From contig NZ_MPPL01000001.1 in assembly GCF_001911425.1 (NCBI RefSeq), forward strand, positions 3,556,906-3,612,433: a stretch of DNA of 55,528 bases, in the 5' to 3' direction. The notes under the pieces are model-generated. The model was not told where the DNA came from and ran no database searches. It saw only the letters and a list, made by a program, of their open reading frames with translations. This DNA comes from Mucilaginibacter polytrichastri (lineage in GTDB: Bacteria > Bacteroidota > Bacteroidia > Sphingobacteriales > Sphingobacteriaceae). Numbering within the stretch: the first letter of the stretch is position 1; each line of letters starts with the position of its first letter. A program made the position numbers and the translations under genes. Below, in pieces: positions 47,367 to 55,377 of the stretch.

Positions 47367-50300
47367 TTAAAAGGTTACGTTAACACCTAAAATGTACTGT
47401 CTTTGGTTGGTTGGGTAGCTACCATAATCAATACCAAAAGCAGCACTTTGCGTAGCATTTGAAACACCATTATATGAAGATGGCTGCAACTCTGGATCTA
47501 AACCTGAGTATTTGGTAATGGTAAACAGGTTGGTACCTTGTAAGTATACACGTACTTTACTAATACCAATTTTTTTGGTAGTGTTAGTAGGGATGGTATA
47601 ACCAATTTGAGCAACACGCATTTTCAGGAACGAACCATTTTCAACATAGTAACTGCTTGGAATAGTTGAACCCATGCTTTGAGTATAACTTGCTTTGGTA
47701 ACCGTTGGGTTTGTTACACCTGGCGAGCCCCATGAATTATATAGAGCAGCTGTTGATTTCCCACCGGTAAATGATGAGTAGAAATCTGTATAGTATTTGG
47801 TAAAGTTAAAATCATCATTGCCTTGTGAACCATAAAATACTGCAGTAAAGTCAAATCCTTTGTAAGCAGCGTTAAGGTTTAAGCCATAAGTAAAATCGGG
47901 GTTAGGGTTACCGATATAGGTACGGTCATTAGCATCAATTTTGCCATCGCCATTTACATCCTTGTATTTAAATGAACCGGCAGCAGCACCAGAATAAGTT
48001 GGAGCGGCTAAAGCTTCGGCGGTACTGTTATACAAACCGGTTACCTGGTAGCCATAGAATGCACCAATTGGGTGGCCAACTTCGTTACGGGTGATGTAAC
48101 CAACACGAGAGTTAGAAGCATCAAAATAATCACCAGGGATATAAGTAATGGTATTTTTGTAAGTAGTAATATTTGCACCAATGCTGTAAGTAAAGTCACT
48201 GCCAGCAGTACCATGGTAAGTAGCAGAGATATCTAAACCGTGATTTTGAATGTCACCCAGGTTTACAAATGGTGCAGTAGCACCACCTACAGTAGCTGGT
48301 AATGGTTGTGGGTATAATAACCCGGTGATTGTTTTCTTATAATACTCTACAGAAAGATCCAGCTTGTTAAATAAAGATGCATCTAAACCAATATTCAGGA
48401 TTTTATCTTTTTCCCAGCTGGTACTTGCATTACCAATTTGGGTATTATTAAAGCCCTGGCTGGTTACTGTACCGTTTACAGCATAATATGACGAGCCGAA
48501 ACCAGAACCGTATTGGCTAAAAGCGTTAGGGCCGGTTACGTTGGCATTGTTACCACCAACACCGTAGCTACCACGTAATTTTAAATCGTTAACCCAAGTT
48601 AAGCCTTTCATGAAATCTTCCTGAGATACACGCCATGCAGCAGTTGCCGCAGGGAAATTACCCCATTTTTGAGTACCAAATTGAGAGTAACCATCGCGAC
48701 GGATGGTACCGCTCAAGATATAACGGTCATTATAAATATAATCTACCTTACCAAAGAATGAGCGTGTAGCAGTTGGCTGAAGCGCGTAACTTGCTGCCTT
48801 ATTATTTAAGGTACCGTTGCTTACGTTAGCATAATTAGGATCTACAGAGAAAAGATTGGTAGAAACACCACTTACAAACCTTCCATAAAACTGCTTTTGC
48901 TCATAACCGGCTAAGAAATTGATATTGTGTTTGCCGAATATTTCTTTGTAATTAACAGTGGTTGTCCAGTTATAATTACTGTTGTATTGTGAATTCTCAA
49001 AATAAGCATTTGAAGTTCCGTGGTTTTCAGAGTCATTATAAGCATTTAATGAACTAAAACCATATTCCCAGTTGTTAATATAAGTTCCGGCTATTTGTGT
49101 TTTTGCAGTAAAGTGTTTCAAGAAATCTGCTTCAACAAATGCAGAACCTTGTACGCTCCAGGTTTTGTTGTAGTTATCTTTGGTTCTTACCTGTTGGGCA
49201 ACCGGGTTGGCTGCATTACCAAGCGGTGCGGCAGGGCCATCATAAGTACCACCGAAGTTACCGGCAATATCATACACCGGTATTTGCGGCATAATACGGT
49301 AACTCATTGATACTGCATTATTTTCGGCCTGGTTACCATAACCACCACCACCATTTGCATTACCGTAAGGTGTTTGTCTGTAAATCATATAAGCTGTTTC
49401 GCCTACACGGATATGGTCATTAAGCGCAAACGTACTGTTGATACGTGCCTGGTATCTTTTTAGGTAGGTATCAATTAAAGTACCTTGCTGATTTAGATAG
49501 CCCAATGAAAACAAGTAAACATTTTTATCATTACCGCCTGTTGCTGTAATATTGTGGCTTTGTGTAGGTGCAGCTTTAAATATGGCGTGAAACCAATCTG
49601 TACCTTGTTGGTTAAATTTCTGGATCAGGAAATCATTAGCCGGGTTACTCGCATCAAATTTGTAAGTAGACAAATCGATATTATCACCTGTACCTGTACC
49701 CAATGTACCGTTCCAGCCATAGGTTGGGATACCAAGGCCGCTGGTATAAATTTTATTTGTACCGATATTACCATTATCACCTGCTGCAGAAGCAAGTTTA
49801 GCCATGTCCTGAGGGCTTAGCGTATTCCAAACGTTTCCGCCGGGAGGCACCTGCCTGCCGTAAAAGCCATCGTAACTAATAGTAGTTTTACCGCTTTTAC
49901 CTTTTTTAGTCGTAATAACTATAACACCGTTACCACCAGATACACCATAGATCGCTGCAGAACCTGCATCTTTCAATACGCTGATGCTTTCGATATCGTT
50001 AGGGTTAATATCAGACATGCTGTTGGTTTGCACACCGTCAATTACATACAATGGTGAGCTATTACCAAAGCTGGATACACCACGTACAAACACATTACTA
50101 CCCGCACCCGGCGCACCTGCAGTAATTACGTTAACACCCGAAGCCTGGCCTTGTAGCAATTGCTCAGAACTACCTGTAGGCAGTTTTTTAGCATCGCTAA
50201 CATTAACTACAGCAACAGCACCAGAGATATCCTTTTTGCGTTGAGAAGAATAACCGGTTACAATTACCTCATTTAATGATTTGTTATTTACCTGTAAAGT

Positions 50301-50594
50301 AATAGGGTAAGCGGCAGCGCCGGTTACGTTAACTTCTGTGGTAGCATAACCTACATAAGTAATTACCAGCGTTTGGCCAGAAGAGGCGCTTAAGGTAAAA
50401 TTACCGTTAACATCAGTTACAGTACCTATAGTAGTGCCTTTAATGCGAATAGCGGCACCAACTACAGGCTGCTTGTCATCACTGCCAACAATGTGGCCGG
50501 TGATCTTTGTTTGCGCTGTAACTGCCAATGAAGAGAGTATGCAGCATAGTAGCATGCACAGCACCCTTACCTTGAGGAGTAAACTTTTAAACAT
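47367..50594 (-). CDS. SusC/RagA-family TonB-linked outer-membrane transporter
   Basis: A 1075-residue protein. A signal peptide (ending VTAQ) is followed by a CarboxypepD-regulatory-like domain (~residues 30-105, TKITGHIVGSDDKQPVVGAAIRIKG), a TonB box (NEVIVTGYSSQ), the plug (DVSGAVAVV...GVRGVSSFGNSSPLYVIDG type) and a 22-stranded barrel ending NVTF with the usual terminal Phe. No N-terminal STN domain is present, so it is unlikely to signal through an anti-sigma partner. SusC imports glycan oligomers with TonB energy and SusD as lid. It heads the locus, with an unusually long palindrome-rich 737-bp upstream region shared with a divergent Nudix-type regulator. Confidence 0.96.
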   Translation of the reverse strand: MFKSLLLKVRVLCMLLCCILSSLAVTAQTKITGHIVGSDDKQPVVGAAIRIKGTTIGTVTDVNGNFTLSASSGQTLVITYVGYATTEVNVTGAAAYPITLQVNNKSLNEVIVTGYSSQRKKDISGAVAVVNVSDAKKLPTGSSEQLLQGQASGVNVITAGAPGAGSNVFVRGVSSFGNSSPLYVIDGVQTNSMSDINPNDIESISVLKDAGSAAIYGVSGGNGVIVITTKKGKSGKTTISYDGFYGRQVPPGGNVWNTLSPQDMAKLASAAGDNGNIGTNKIYTSGLGIPTYGWNGTLGTGTGDNIDLSTYKFDASNPANDFLIQKFNQQGTDWFHAIFKAAPTQSHNITATGGNDKNVYLFSLGYLNQQGTLIDTYLKRYQARINSTFALNDHIRVGETAYMIYRQTPYGNANGGGGYGNQAENNAVSMSYRIMPQIPVYDIAGNFGGTYDGPAAPLGNAANPVAQQVRTKDNYNKTWSVQGSAFVEADFLKHFTAKTQIAGTYINNWEYGFSSLNAYNDSENHGTSNAYFENSQYNSNYNWTTTVNYKEIFGKHNINFLAGYEQKQFYGRFVSGVSTNLFSVDPNYANVSNGTLNNKAASYALQPTATRSFFGKVDYIYNDRYILSGTIRRDGYSQFGTQKWGNFPAATAAWRVSQEDFMKGLTWVNDLKLRGSYGVGGNNANVTGPNAFSQYGSGFGSSYYAVNGTVTSQGFNNTQIGNASTSWEKDKILNIGLDASLFNKLDLSVEYYKKTITGLLYPQPLPATVGGATAPFVNLGDIQNHGLDISATYHGTAGSDFTYSIGANITTYKNTITYIPGDYFDASNSRVGYITRNEVGHPIGAFYGYQVTGLYNSTAEALAAPTYSGAAAGSFKYKDVNGDGKIDANDRTYIGNPNPDFTYGLNLNAAYKGFDFTAVFYGSQGNDDFNFTKYYTDFYSSFTGGKSTAALYNSWGSPGVTNPTVTKASYTQSMGSTIPSSYYVENGSFLKMRVAQIGYTIPTNTTKKIGISKVRVYLQGTNLFTITKYSGLDPELQPSSYNGVSNATQSAAFGIDYGSYPTNQRQYILGVNVTF

Positions 50595-51331
50595 GAGATT
50601 GAGATTTTAGTTGATTAATTTAATTGATTTATTATTGAGCTTATTTGTTGAGAGACACAAAGCATCATACAATAATCCGTACCCCTAAGGGCCAGAATTG
50701 AATGTGCCCTTAGAGTAATCGTCACACTGTTTGGCAGTACGATTTAATTTACCCAGAAGAAATTTAAGTAAAGGTTTTACCATAATTTTCTATTAGTTAC
50801 AAAAAATCTGCTTTTAACAAACCCATTACTAAAACATGGATTTGAAGAGCGTACGTAATCTTTTTTTGTTATAATACTATCAGGATCTCAATGTATCCCT
50901 ATTCAATAGTATTATATAATTGGCTTAATCCTAAAGTAGATTAAGTGTAGGGCTTACACAAGGAGTTTTGCAGAATTGTTATTTATTTAAAAAATACCTT
51001 ATTTATCAAATAAGTGTAAAACATACACAGGTGTTTTTTAGATTAATCACAAAACATACCACGTGCGATTGTGATTTTAATAACACCCTTTTATAGTAAA
51101 ACATAGGTAGCTAAGCCAAAAACAATCCCTATGTTAAGCAACTTTTGTATTTGCCTTAACATAATTTAAACAAACGCTATTTTTGAGAGTTGATTTTTAG
51201 CCTGAACAAGGGTAAATACAAGTGTTAAAATTTCATTACTATTAGTAATAAAATACTGTTAATGCTTTGTTCCCTATTTAAAATATATTGCTCATTTTTG
51301 ATTACAAAATTTGTTATTAGCTTATTATTAA
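50595..51331. promoter_or_regulatory. Divergent regulatory region between the SusC gene and the Nudix-like regulator
   Basis: 737 bp without a gene. It contains five inverted repeats: 50685-50713 (CTAAGGGC...GCCCTTAG), 50871-50915 (ATAATACTAT...ATAGTATTAT, 25-nt loop), 50998-51014 (CTTATTT-ATC-AAATAAG), 51045-51076 (AATCACAA...TTGTGATT) and 51235-51249 (ATTACT-ATT-AGTAAT). AAAACATA occurs at about 51018, 51052 and 51099. A TATTTTTG element is at 51178-51185 (+) and a weaker CATTTTTG at 51293-51300 (+). No clean -7 element for the SusC gene was found. Confidence 0.55.
51235..51249. promoter_or_regulatory. Putative operator palindrome
   Basis: A perfect 6-3-6 palindrome (ATTACT-ATT-AGTAAT) lies 82 bp before the regulator gene start. 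Its size and symmetry fit a dimeric winged-helix regulator. Function is inferred from position only. Confidence 0.35.
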
Positions 51332-52093
51332 ATGTTTACAAGACAGGAATTAATTGACTATACCCGCGATGCCAAAGAAAAATGGCTGAATCATATATCT
51401 GTTGACTGTGTGGTTTTTGGATTTCACGAAGGCCAGCTGAAGGTTTTACTTTTAAAAATGAAGGACGAACAAAGCTGGTACCTACCCGGCGGCTTTGTTT
51501 TAAAAGACGAGCACCTGGATGACTCTGCCAGCCGGATATTGAATGAGCGTACCGGCCTCGATCAAATATTTTTGCAGCAGTTTCATGTATTTGGCGACCC
51601 GCAGCGTTCGCGCCCGCATTATGAGATGTATAAAGATGTAGCCGACAATGAAAACAACTGGTTTAGCAACCGTTTTATAACCATTGGCTACTATGCCCTG
51701 GTTGATTTTCATAATACGGTTCCTGCACCGGATAGCTTATCAGAAAAATGTGTGTGGTGCGGTTTGGATGCGCTTCCGGGATTTATTCTCGATCATAAAC
51801 AGATTCTGGATAATGCGCTTTATGCCCTGCGCCTGCAGCTTAATTACCAACCCATTGGTTACAACCTGATGCCGCACGAGTTTACCATGCCCGAGTTGCA
51901 AAAGCTTTATGAAACCATACTGGATAAAAAACTCGACCGTAGAAACTTCCAGCGTAAAATACTGGCTTTTGATATCTTAAACCGGTCTGAGCATCCACGC
52001 AAAGGCGGTGCCCACAAAGCACCTTATCTCTATTCGTTTAATCTGGAAAAATATCAGCAGGCTTTAAAAGAGGGATTGGCTGCCGGATGGTAA
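51332..52093 (+). CDS. Nudix-related transcriptional regulator (NrtR/AraR-like), degenerate Nudix box
   Basis: A 253-residue protein. The N-terminal ~150 residues have the Nudix fold. The Nudix box G54-x5-E60-x7-R68-x-L-x-E72-x2-G75-L has lost two key glutamates (Ile69 and Arg73 replace them), so hydrolysis is unlikely. The C-terminal ~90 residues (FTMPELQKLYETILDKKLDRRNFQRKIL...) are the winged-helix domain seen in NrtR, and in AraR of Bacteroides, where the Nudix-like part senses a sugar. The gene is divergent from the SusC operon, which makes it the likely regulator of that locus. The ligand is unknown; a sugar or its derivative is an inference. Confidence 0.85.
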   Translation: MFTRQELIDYTRDAKEKWLNHISVDCVVFGFHEGQLKVLLLKMKDEQSWYLPGGFVLKDEHLDDSASRILNERTGLDQIFLQQFHVFGDPQRSRPHYEMYKDVADNENNWFSNRFITIGYYALVDFHNTVPAPDSLSEKCVWCGLDALPGFILDHKQILDNALYALRLQLNYQPIGYNLMPHEFTMPELQKLYETILDKKLDRRNFQRKILAFDILNRSEHPRKGGAHKAPYLYSFNLEKYQQALKEGLAAGW

Positions 52094-52132
52094 AACTTAT
52101 ACCTATATATTATATATAAGGTGTAGGTTTTG

Positions 52133-52894
52133 TTAAATAGTTATCTGCAAACCATCATAAGCTAAATAGATGTTTGCAGGTAGCTCGGCACTCACATCGG
52201 CATGCTTACCCAGGCGATGGCTAATATGTGTAAAGTAAGTTTGCTCCGCACCTATCTCTTGCGCAAAAGCAATAGCTTCTTCAAGCGTAAAATGCGAAAT
52301 GTGGCTCTGCCGCTGCAGGGCATTAATCACCAATATCTTGCTTCCTTTAATCTTTTCCTTTTCAAAATCACTAATGGTTTTGGCATCGGTGATGTAAGTA
52401 AAATCTTTAATCCTGAAACCCAATACCGGCAACTTGTAGTGCATTACCTCAACAGGTGTTAATACTACATCGCCAATATTAAATGCTTCTTTATCTATAT
52501 TATGCAGATTTACCTGCGGGATACCCGGATACTTAAAATCACTGAATATATAGTAGAACTCCCGTTTTAGGGCAGTTTGCACACGCTCGTTTGCGTATAC
52601 ATCTATGGCCGCTTGCTGCTTAAAATTAAAAGCGCGGATATCATCCAGCCCGGCAATATGGTCTTTATGTTCGTGGGTAAAAACTACAGCATCGAGGTGC
52701 ATTACGCCTGCCCGTAGCATCTGATATCTAAAATCGGGCCCGGTATCAATAATAATCACCTTCCCATCGCCCTCTACCAAAATAGAAGAACGCAGCCGCT
52801 TATCGTGCTTATCGGTTGATGTGCACACTTCGCAGCAGCAGGCAATAACGGGTACGCCTTGTGATGTTCCGGTTCCTAAAAAAGTGATGGTCAC
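52133..52894 (-). CDS. MBL-fold metallo-hydrolase (PhnP-like)
   Basis: A 253-residue protein. The start is GTG, inside a GTGA overlap with the stop of the upstream gene. The metal-binding motif THEHKDHIAGLDD (~residues 75-87), further His/Asp ligands (MHYKLPVLGF, ITDAK) and the late THISHR fit the metallo-beta-lactamase fold of the PhnP/RNase Z-like branch, which cleaves phosphodiesters such as cyclic ribose phosphates. CCCEVC near the N-terminus resembles the zinc-knuckle of PhnP. It is translationally coupled to the preceding small gene. The substrate is not determined. Confidence 0.88.
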   Translation of the reverse strand: MTITFLGTGTSQGVPVIACCCEVCTSTDKHDKRLRSSILVEGDGKVIIIDTGPDFRYQMLRAGVMHLDAVVFTHEHKDHIAGLDDIRAFNFKQQAAIDVYANERVQTALKREFYYIFSDFKYPGIPQVNLHNIDKEAFNIGDVVLTPVEVMHYKLPVLGFRIKDFTYITDAKTISDFEKEKIKGSKILVINALQRQSHISHFTLEEAIAFAQEIGAEQTYFTHISHRLGKHADVSAELPANIYLAYDGLQITI

Positions 52895-53163
52895 AGCTGA
52901 AGTTCGGTTTGTTTTATTTGCTGATAAAAGGCCAGCTGTTTTTCGTCCAATAGTTTCTGATCAATATCTGTACCACGTATCAATTCGGCAAGGGCCTGGA
53001 TCTTGCTTTCCAGGTTAGAAAATTTGTTGACCACAATCATCCGGCTGCTTTGCAGCAGGCATGCGCCCGTTTTAAAATTACCCTTTTCATACCTCACCTT
53101 GTAACCTGCAGATTTAAGCAGATTTTCAACTTTTTCTAAAGTATGATTAGTGACGGTTAACAT
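52891..53163 (-). CDS. Conserved small hypothetical protein coupled to the MBL hydrolase gene
   Basis: A 90-residue protein counted from the ATG at 53163. A longer in-frame start at 53220 is upstream of the -7 element and rejected. The sequence (KVENLLKSAGYKVRYEKGNFKTGACLLQSSRMIVVNKFSNLE) predicts an alpha/beta fold, followed by helices rich in Leu and Gln. Its stop overlaps the next gene (GTGA), so translation is coupled. The function is unknown; the tight pairing suggests shared control or a shared pathway with the hydrolase. Confidence 0.7.
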   Translation of the reverse strand: MLTVTNHTLEKVENLLKSAGYKVRYEKGNFKTGACLLQSSRMIVVNKFSNLESKIQALAELIRGTDIDQKLLDEKQLAFYQQIKQTELQL

Positions 53164-53186
53164 TATGATATATAACGTGGCTTTTT

Positions 53187-53194
53187 CAAAAATA
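53187..53194 (-). promoter_or_regulatory. -7 promoter element (TATTTTTG) upstream of the small gene
   Basis: An exact TAnnTTTG match on the minus strand, 23 bp before the ATG at 53163. It fixes that start. Confidence 0.55.
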
Positions 53195-53228
53195 GTAAAG
53201 TAAGCTGTAAAACTTACCAAATGTTTAC

Positions 53229-53252
53229 AAAAAAGGCCAGCATGGCCGGCCT
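53229..53252 (-). terminator. Terminator downstream of lolA
   Basis: On the minus strand AGGCCGGC pairs with GCTGGCCT (one G-U pair) around a CAT loop, then TTTTTT. It ends the ftsK-side transcript. Confidence 0.82.
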
Positions 53253-53275
53253 ATATATGCTTCTATTTAATCTGC

Positions 53276-53956
53276 TTAACGCAAATCAACCACTTCCACA
53301 CCCGGATGCCCTTTGGTATCAAAGCTGAAGGTATTATCCGGCACCGCGCCATTGGCTGCAAATGATTTAATTGTGTAGTTATACTTGTTACCGTTTTTAT
53401 CAAATATCAATGCGCTATAAATCTGTTTCTGTGCCTTGTCAATAAACAACTTTACCTTAAACACCGATTTTTTAGTATCTGTCGGGCTTAATTCTATTAC
53501 CTGGCAAAGTTTACCGTTTAGTTTTTGGTCGCCGGTGTACAGGTATTTATAGCCTTTTTCGTAAATGGTAAAAATCTGGGCGGGGTTTAAGCCTTCTCCG
53601 CTTTTATCTACATCACTAACCTGTACTTCGTTATCCTTTTTAAGGTAAGTCCACTGGCTTTTACCATCGCTTATAATCTCTTGGGCTACAGCAGGTTTGC
53701 CGGCAACAGCTTTACCATAAATGGTAACTTTAAATTTACTGCTTTTCGATTTGGCTACTAAAGTACCAGTTTGGCTTTCTTTAATATTTGCCTGCGGATT
53801 CTCTAGCGTAAACACAAAATCGGTTTTTATAGCGTCGTAGCTTTTGTATTTTTTAGTAACCTCGTCTAAAATACCTTTAGCCTGTGTATCCTTTTGTGCA
53901 AATAATGGGTTGATGCCTATAATGGCGAGTATAAATAGTAGTGTATATTTTTTCAT
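53276..53956 (-). CDS. lolA: LolA-like outer-membrane lipoprotein carrier protein
   Basis: A 226-residue protein counted from the ATG at 53956 (MKKYTLLFILAIIG). Signal peptide ending near LFAQ, so periplasmic. The mature part has the LolA beta-sheet pattern: ILDEVTKKYKSYDAIKTDFVFTLENP, then SQTGTLVAKSKSSKFKV, GKSQWTYLKKDNEVQV and the C-terminal NTFSFDTKGHPGVEVVDLR. LolA carries lipoproteins across the periplasm to the outer membrane. In this phylum it commonly follows ftsK directly; here an extra gene separates them. Confidence 0.87.
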   Translation of the reverse strand: MKKYTLLFILAIIGINPLFAQKDTQAKGILDEVTKKYKSYDAIKTDFVFTLENPQANIKESQTGTLVAKSKSSKFKVTIYGKAVAGKPAVAQEIISDGKSQWTYLKKDNEVQVSDVDKSGEGLNPAQIFTIYEKGYKYLYTGDQKLNGKLCQVIELSPTDTKKSVFKVKLFIDKAQKQIYSALIFDKNGNKYNYTIKSFAANGAVPDNTFSFDTKGHPGVEVVDLR

Positions 53957-54022
53957 GAGCTTTTCTCCCCAAAACATACAGGGGGGCGTTTATTAAGTTA
54001 GATAGTAAAATGTATAGATAGT

Positions 54023-55375
54023 TTAATCGCGCGGTTTGGATAATTCTTCCAGGTGGCGTTCCAGGCTGTACTCGTCGGGGTATAAAACCTCGCGGGCTTT
54101 GCTGCCTTCAAACGTGCCTACGATACCTGCTGCTTCCAGCTGATCTATGATCCGGCCGGCACGGTTATAACCCAGTTTTAGTTTACGCTGAATTAATGAG
54201 GTTGAGCCTTGCTGATGTAATACTATTAAACGTGCGGCATCTTCAAACATTGAATCGCGTTCATTTGGATCGAAAGTATTTAGTTTTTCAATTTTAGATT
54301 TGATCTCTGATAATTTATTTGATGTATAAGTGTCCAAATAATCACTCCCTAAGGACGACACTATCTCGAAATCAGCGGCCAAATTTTTTAAGACAAATTG
54401 GCAATCATTCCACGTCTTATAATCACCGTGTCCACTTTTTTTACCTATTATTTCTAAATCAAACTTCTTAATTGATAGCTTCCATGCCACTAATCGCTTA
54501 CTTGCAAACTCATTAATAGCAGTCTGATCAATCTCTATATTATTTTGATGTATCCCTGATACAGATCGACTATCAACATATTGGTCAGTCTTATCTAATG
54601 GTTTATATGTTTTGTCGTTGATGACAAAACTACGTATTAAACCATCATCAAAAAGAAAATCTATAGTATCACCTTCACTTATTCTAAATCTTGAAAGTTG
54701 ACTTGATAATCCGTCAGTAAAATAATTTAAAGTAAGATATGACTTATTGTTTCTTTTAATGAATGCAATTAGGAGTAAGAAGCCATCATCTGAAGAGGTA
54801 GCTATTGCATACTTTGCGAGATCCAAAACACCCACCACACCTCCTACATTTCGCCATTTTATGTTTCGGGACTTTGTGAATGGATCTTCTTCTATTAAAG
54901 GAACATTTATATAGCGATTTTTTTTTATTTCCAATAGCCTTGTCCCTACTACCTCAGTATTAGTATTTAGTATAGCTATTGGCTTGACCGATAACACATT
55001 TCTCTTCAGATCATGGACATAATTTACAACACCAACGGTAAATGGAATATCTAACAATAAAATTTTTCTCTCTTGGTTTTGCAAATCGCATAGTTCAATT
55101 CTGAGTATCTTATTTTTATCAACTATATCATTTTCAACACAATTGATTGCTTTTATAATTATACTGTTTGAAAGGACATTCAATAAAAAAACTGAATAAT
55201 TTTCATCCAATTTTACGACATGAACCGTTACTGAGCTTAATTCATTTTTTACTTTAACAGGTTTCAATTCCTCTTTCAAAACAGGTTTAAAAACATGAGC
55301 ATCATTTTGTAATGTATCATCAGAAGTTCGATTTATCTCCTTATTTAGGCCAAATATTTTTTTTAGAAACCCCAT
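54023..55375 (-). CDS. Unknown protein fused to a duplicated FtsK gamma (winged-helix) domain
   Basis: A 450-residue protein. Residues 1-~367 match no family I recognise. They are predicted mostly beta-strand with a Lys-rich N-terminus (MGFLKKIFGLNK), and the coding DNA (54275-55372) is clearly more AT-rich than its neighbours, a sign of transfer. Residues ~368-450 (from FDPNERDSMFEDAARLIV to EELSKPRD) are the FtsK gamma domain, the module that reads polar DNA motifs and activates XerD at dif. The gene begins 2 bp after the ftsK stop. Its final 150 bp repeat the ftsK end with four differences, including Pro to Thr in VGTFEG. There is no FtsK motor. Confidence 0.85.
   Translation of the reverse strand: MGFLKKIFGLNKEINRTSDDTLQNDAHVFKPVLKEELKPVKVKNELSSVTVHVVKLDENYSVFLLNVLSNSIIIKAINCVENDIVDKNKILRIELCDLQNQERKILLLDIPFTVGVVNYVHDLKRNVLSVKPIAILNTNTEVVGTRLLEIKKNRYINVPLIEEDPFTKSRNIKWRNVGGVVGVLDLAKYAIATSSDDGFLLLIAFIKRNNKSYLTLNYFTDGLSSQLSRFRISEGDTIDFLFDDGLIRSFVINDKTYKPLDKTDQYVDSRSVSGIHQNNIEIDQTAINEFASKRLVAWKLSIKKFDLEIIGKKSGHGDYKTWNDCQFVLKNLAADFEIVSSLGSDYLDTYTSNKLSEIKSKIEKLNTFDPNERDSMFEDAARLIVLHQQGSTSLIQRKLKLGYNRAGRIIDQLEAAGIVGTFEGSKAREVLYPDEYSLERHLEELSKPRD
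54024..54173. repeat. Duplicated ftsK 3'-end segment (copy in the fusion gene)
   Basis: Matches 55379-55528 at 146 of 150 positions at an exact offset of 1,355 bp. The differences are at 54074, 54115, 54128 and 54131 (three synonymous, one Pro/Thr). The match continues to the window edge, so its full length is not visible. Confidence 0.95.
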
Positions 55376-55377
55376 AA

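Noticed and set aside
52094..52132. AT-rich inverted repeat (TATATAT rich) between the Nudix-like and MBL genes as a terminator
   Set aside because: The arms are only alternating A and T with weak pairing and no GC core, so I did not list it.
54023..55375. Reading the 450-codon gene as a truncated ftsK pseudogene
   Set aside because: It has an intact start and stop, no remnant of the motor domain, and a long foreign N-terminal module, so it is a fusion rather than decay.
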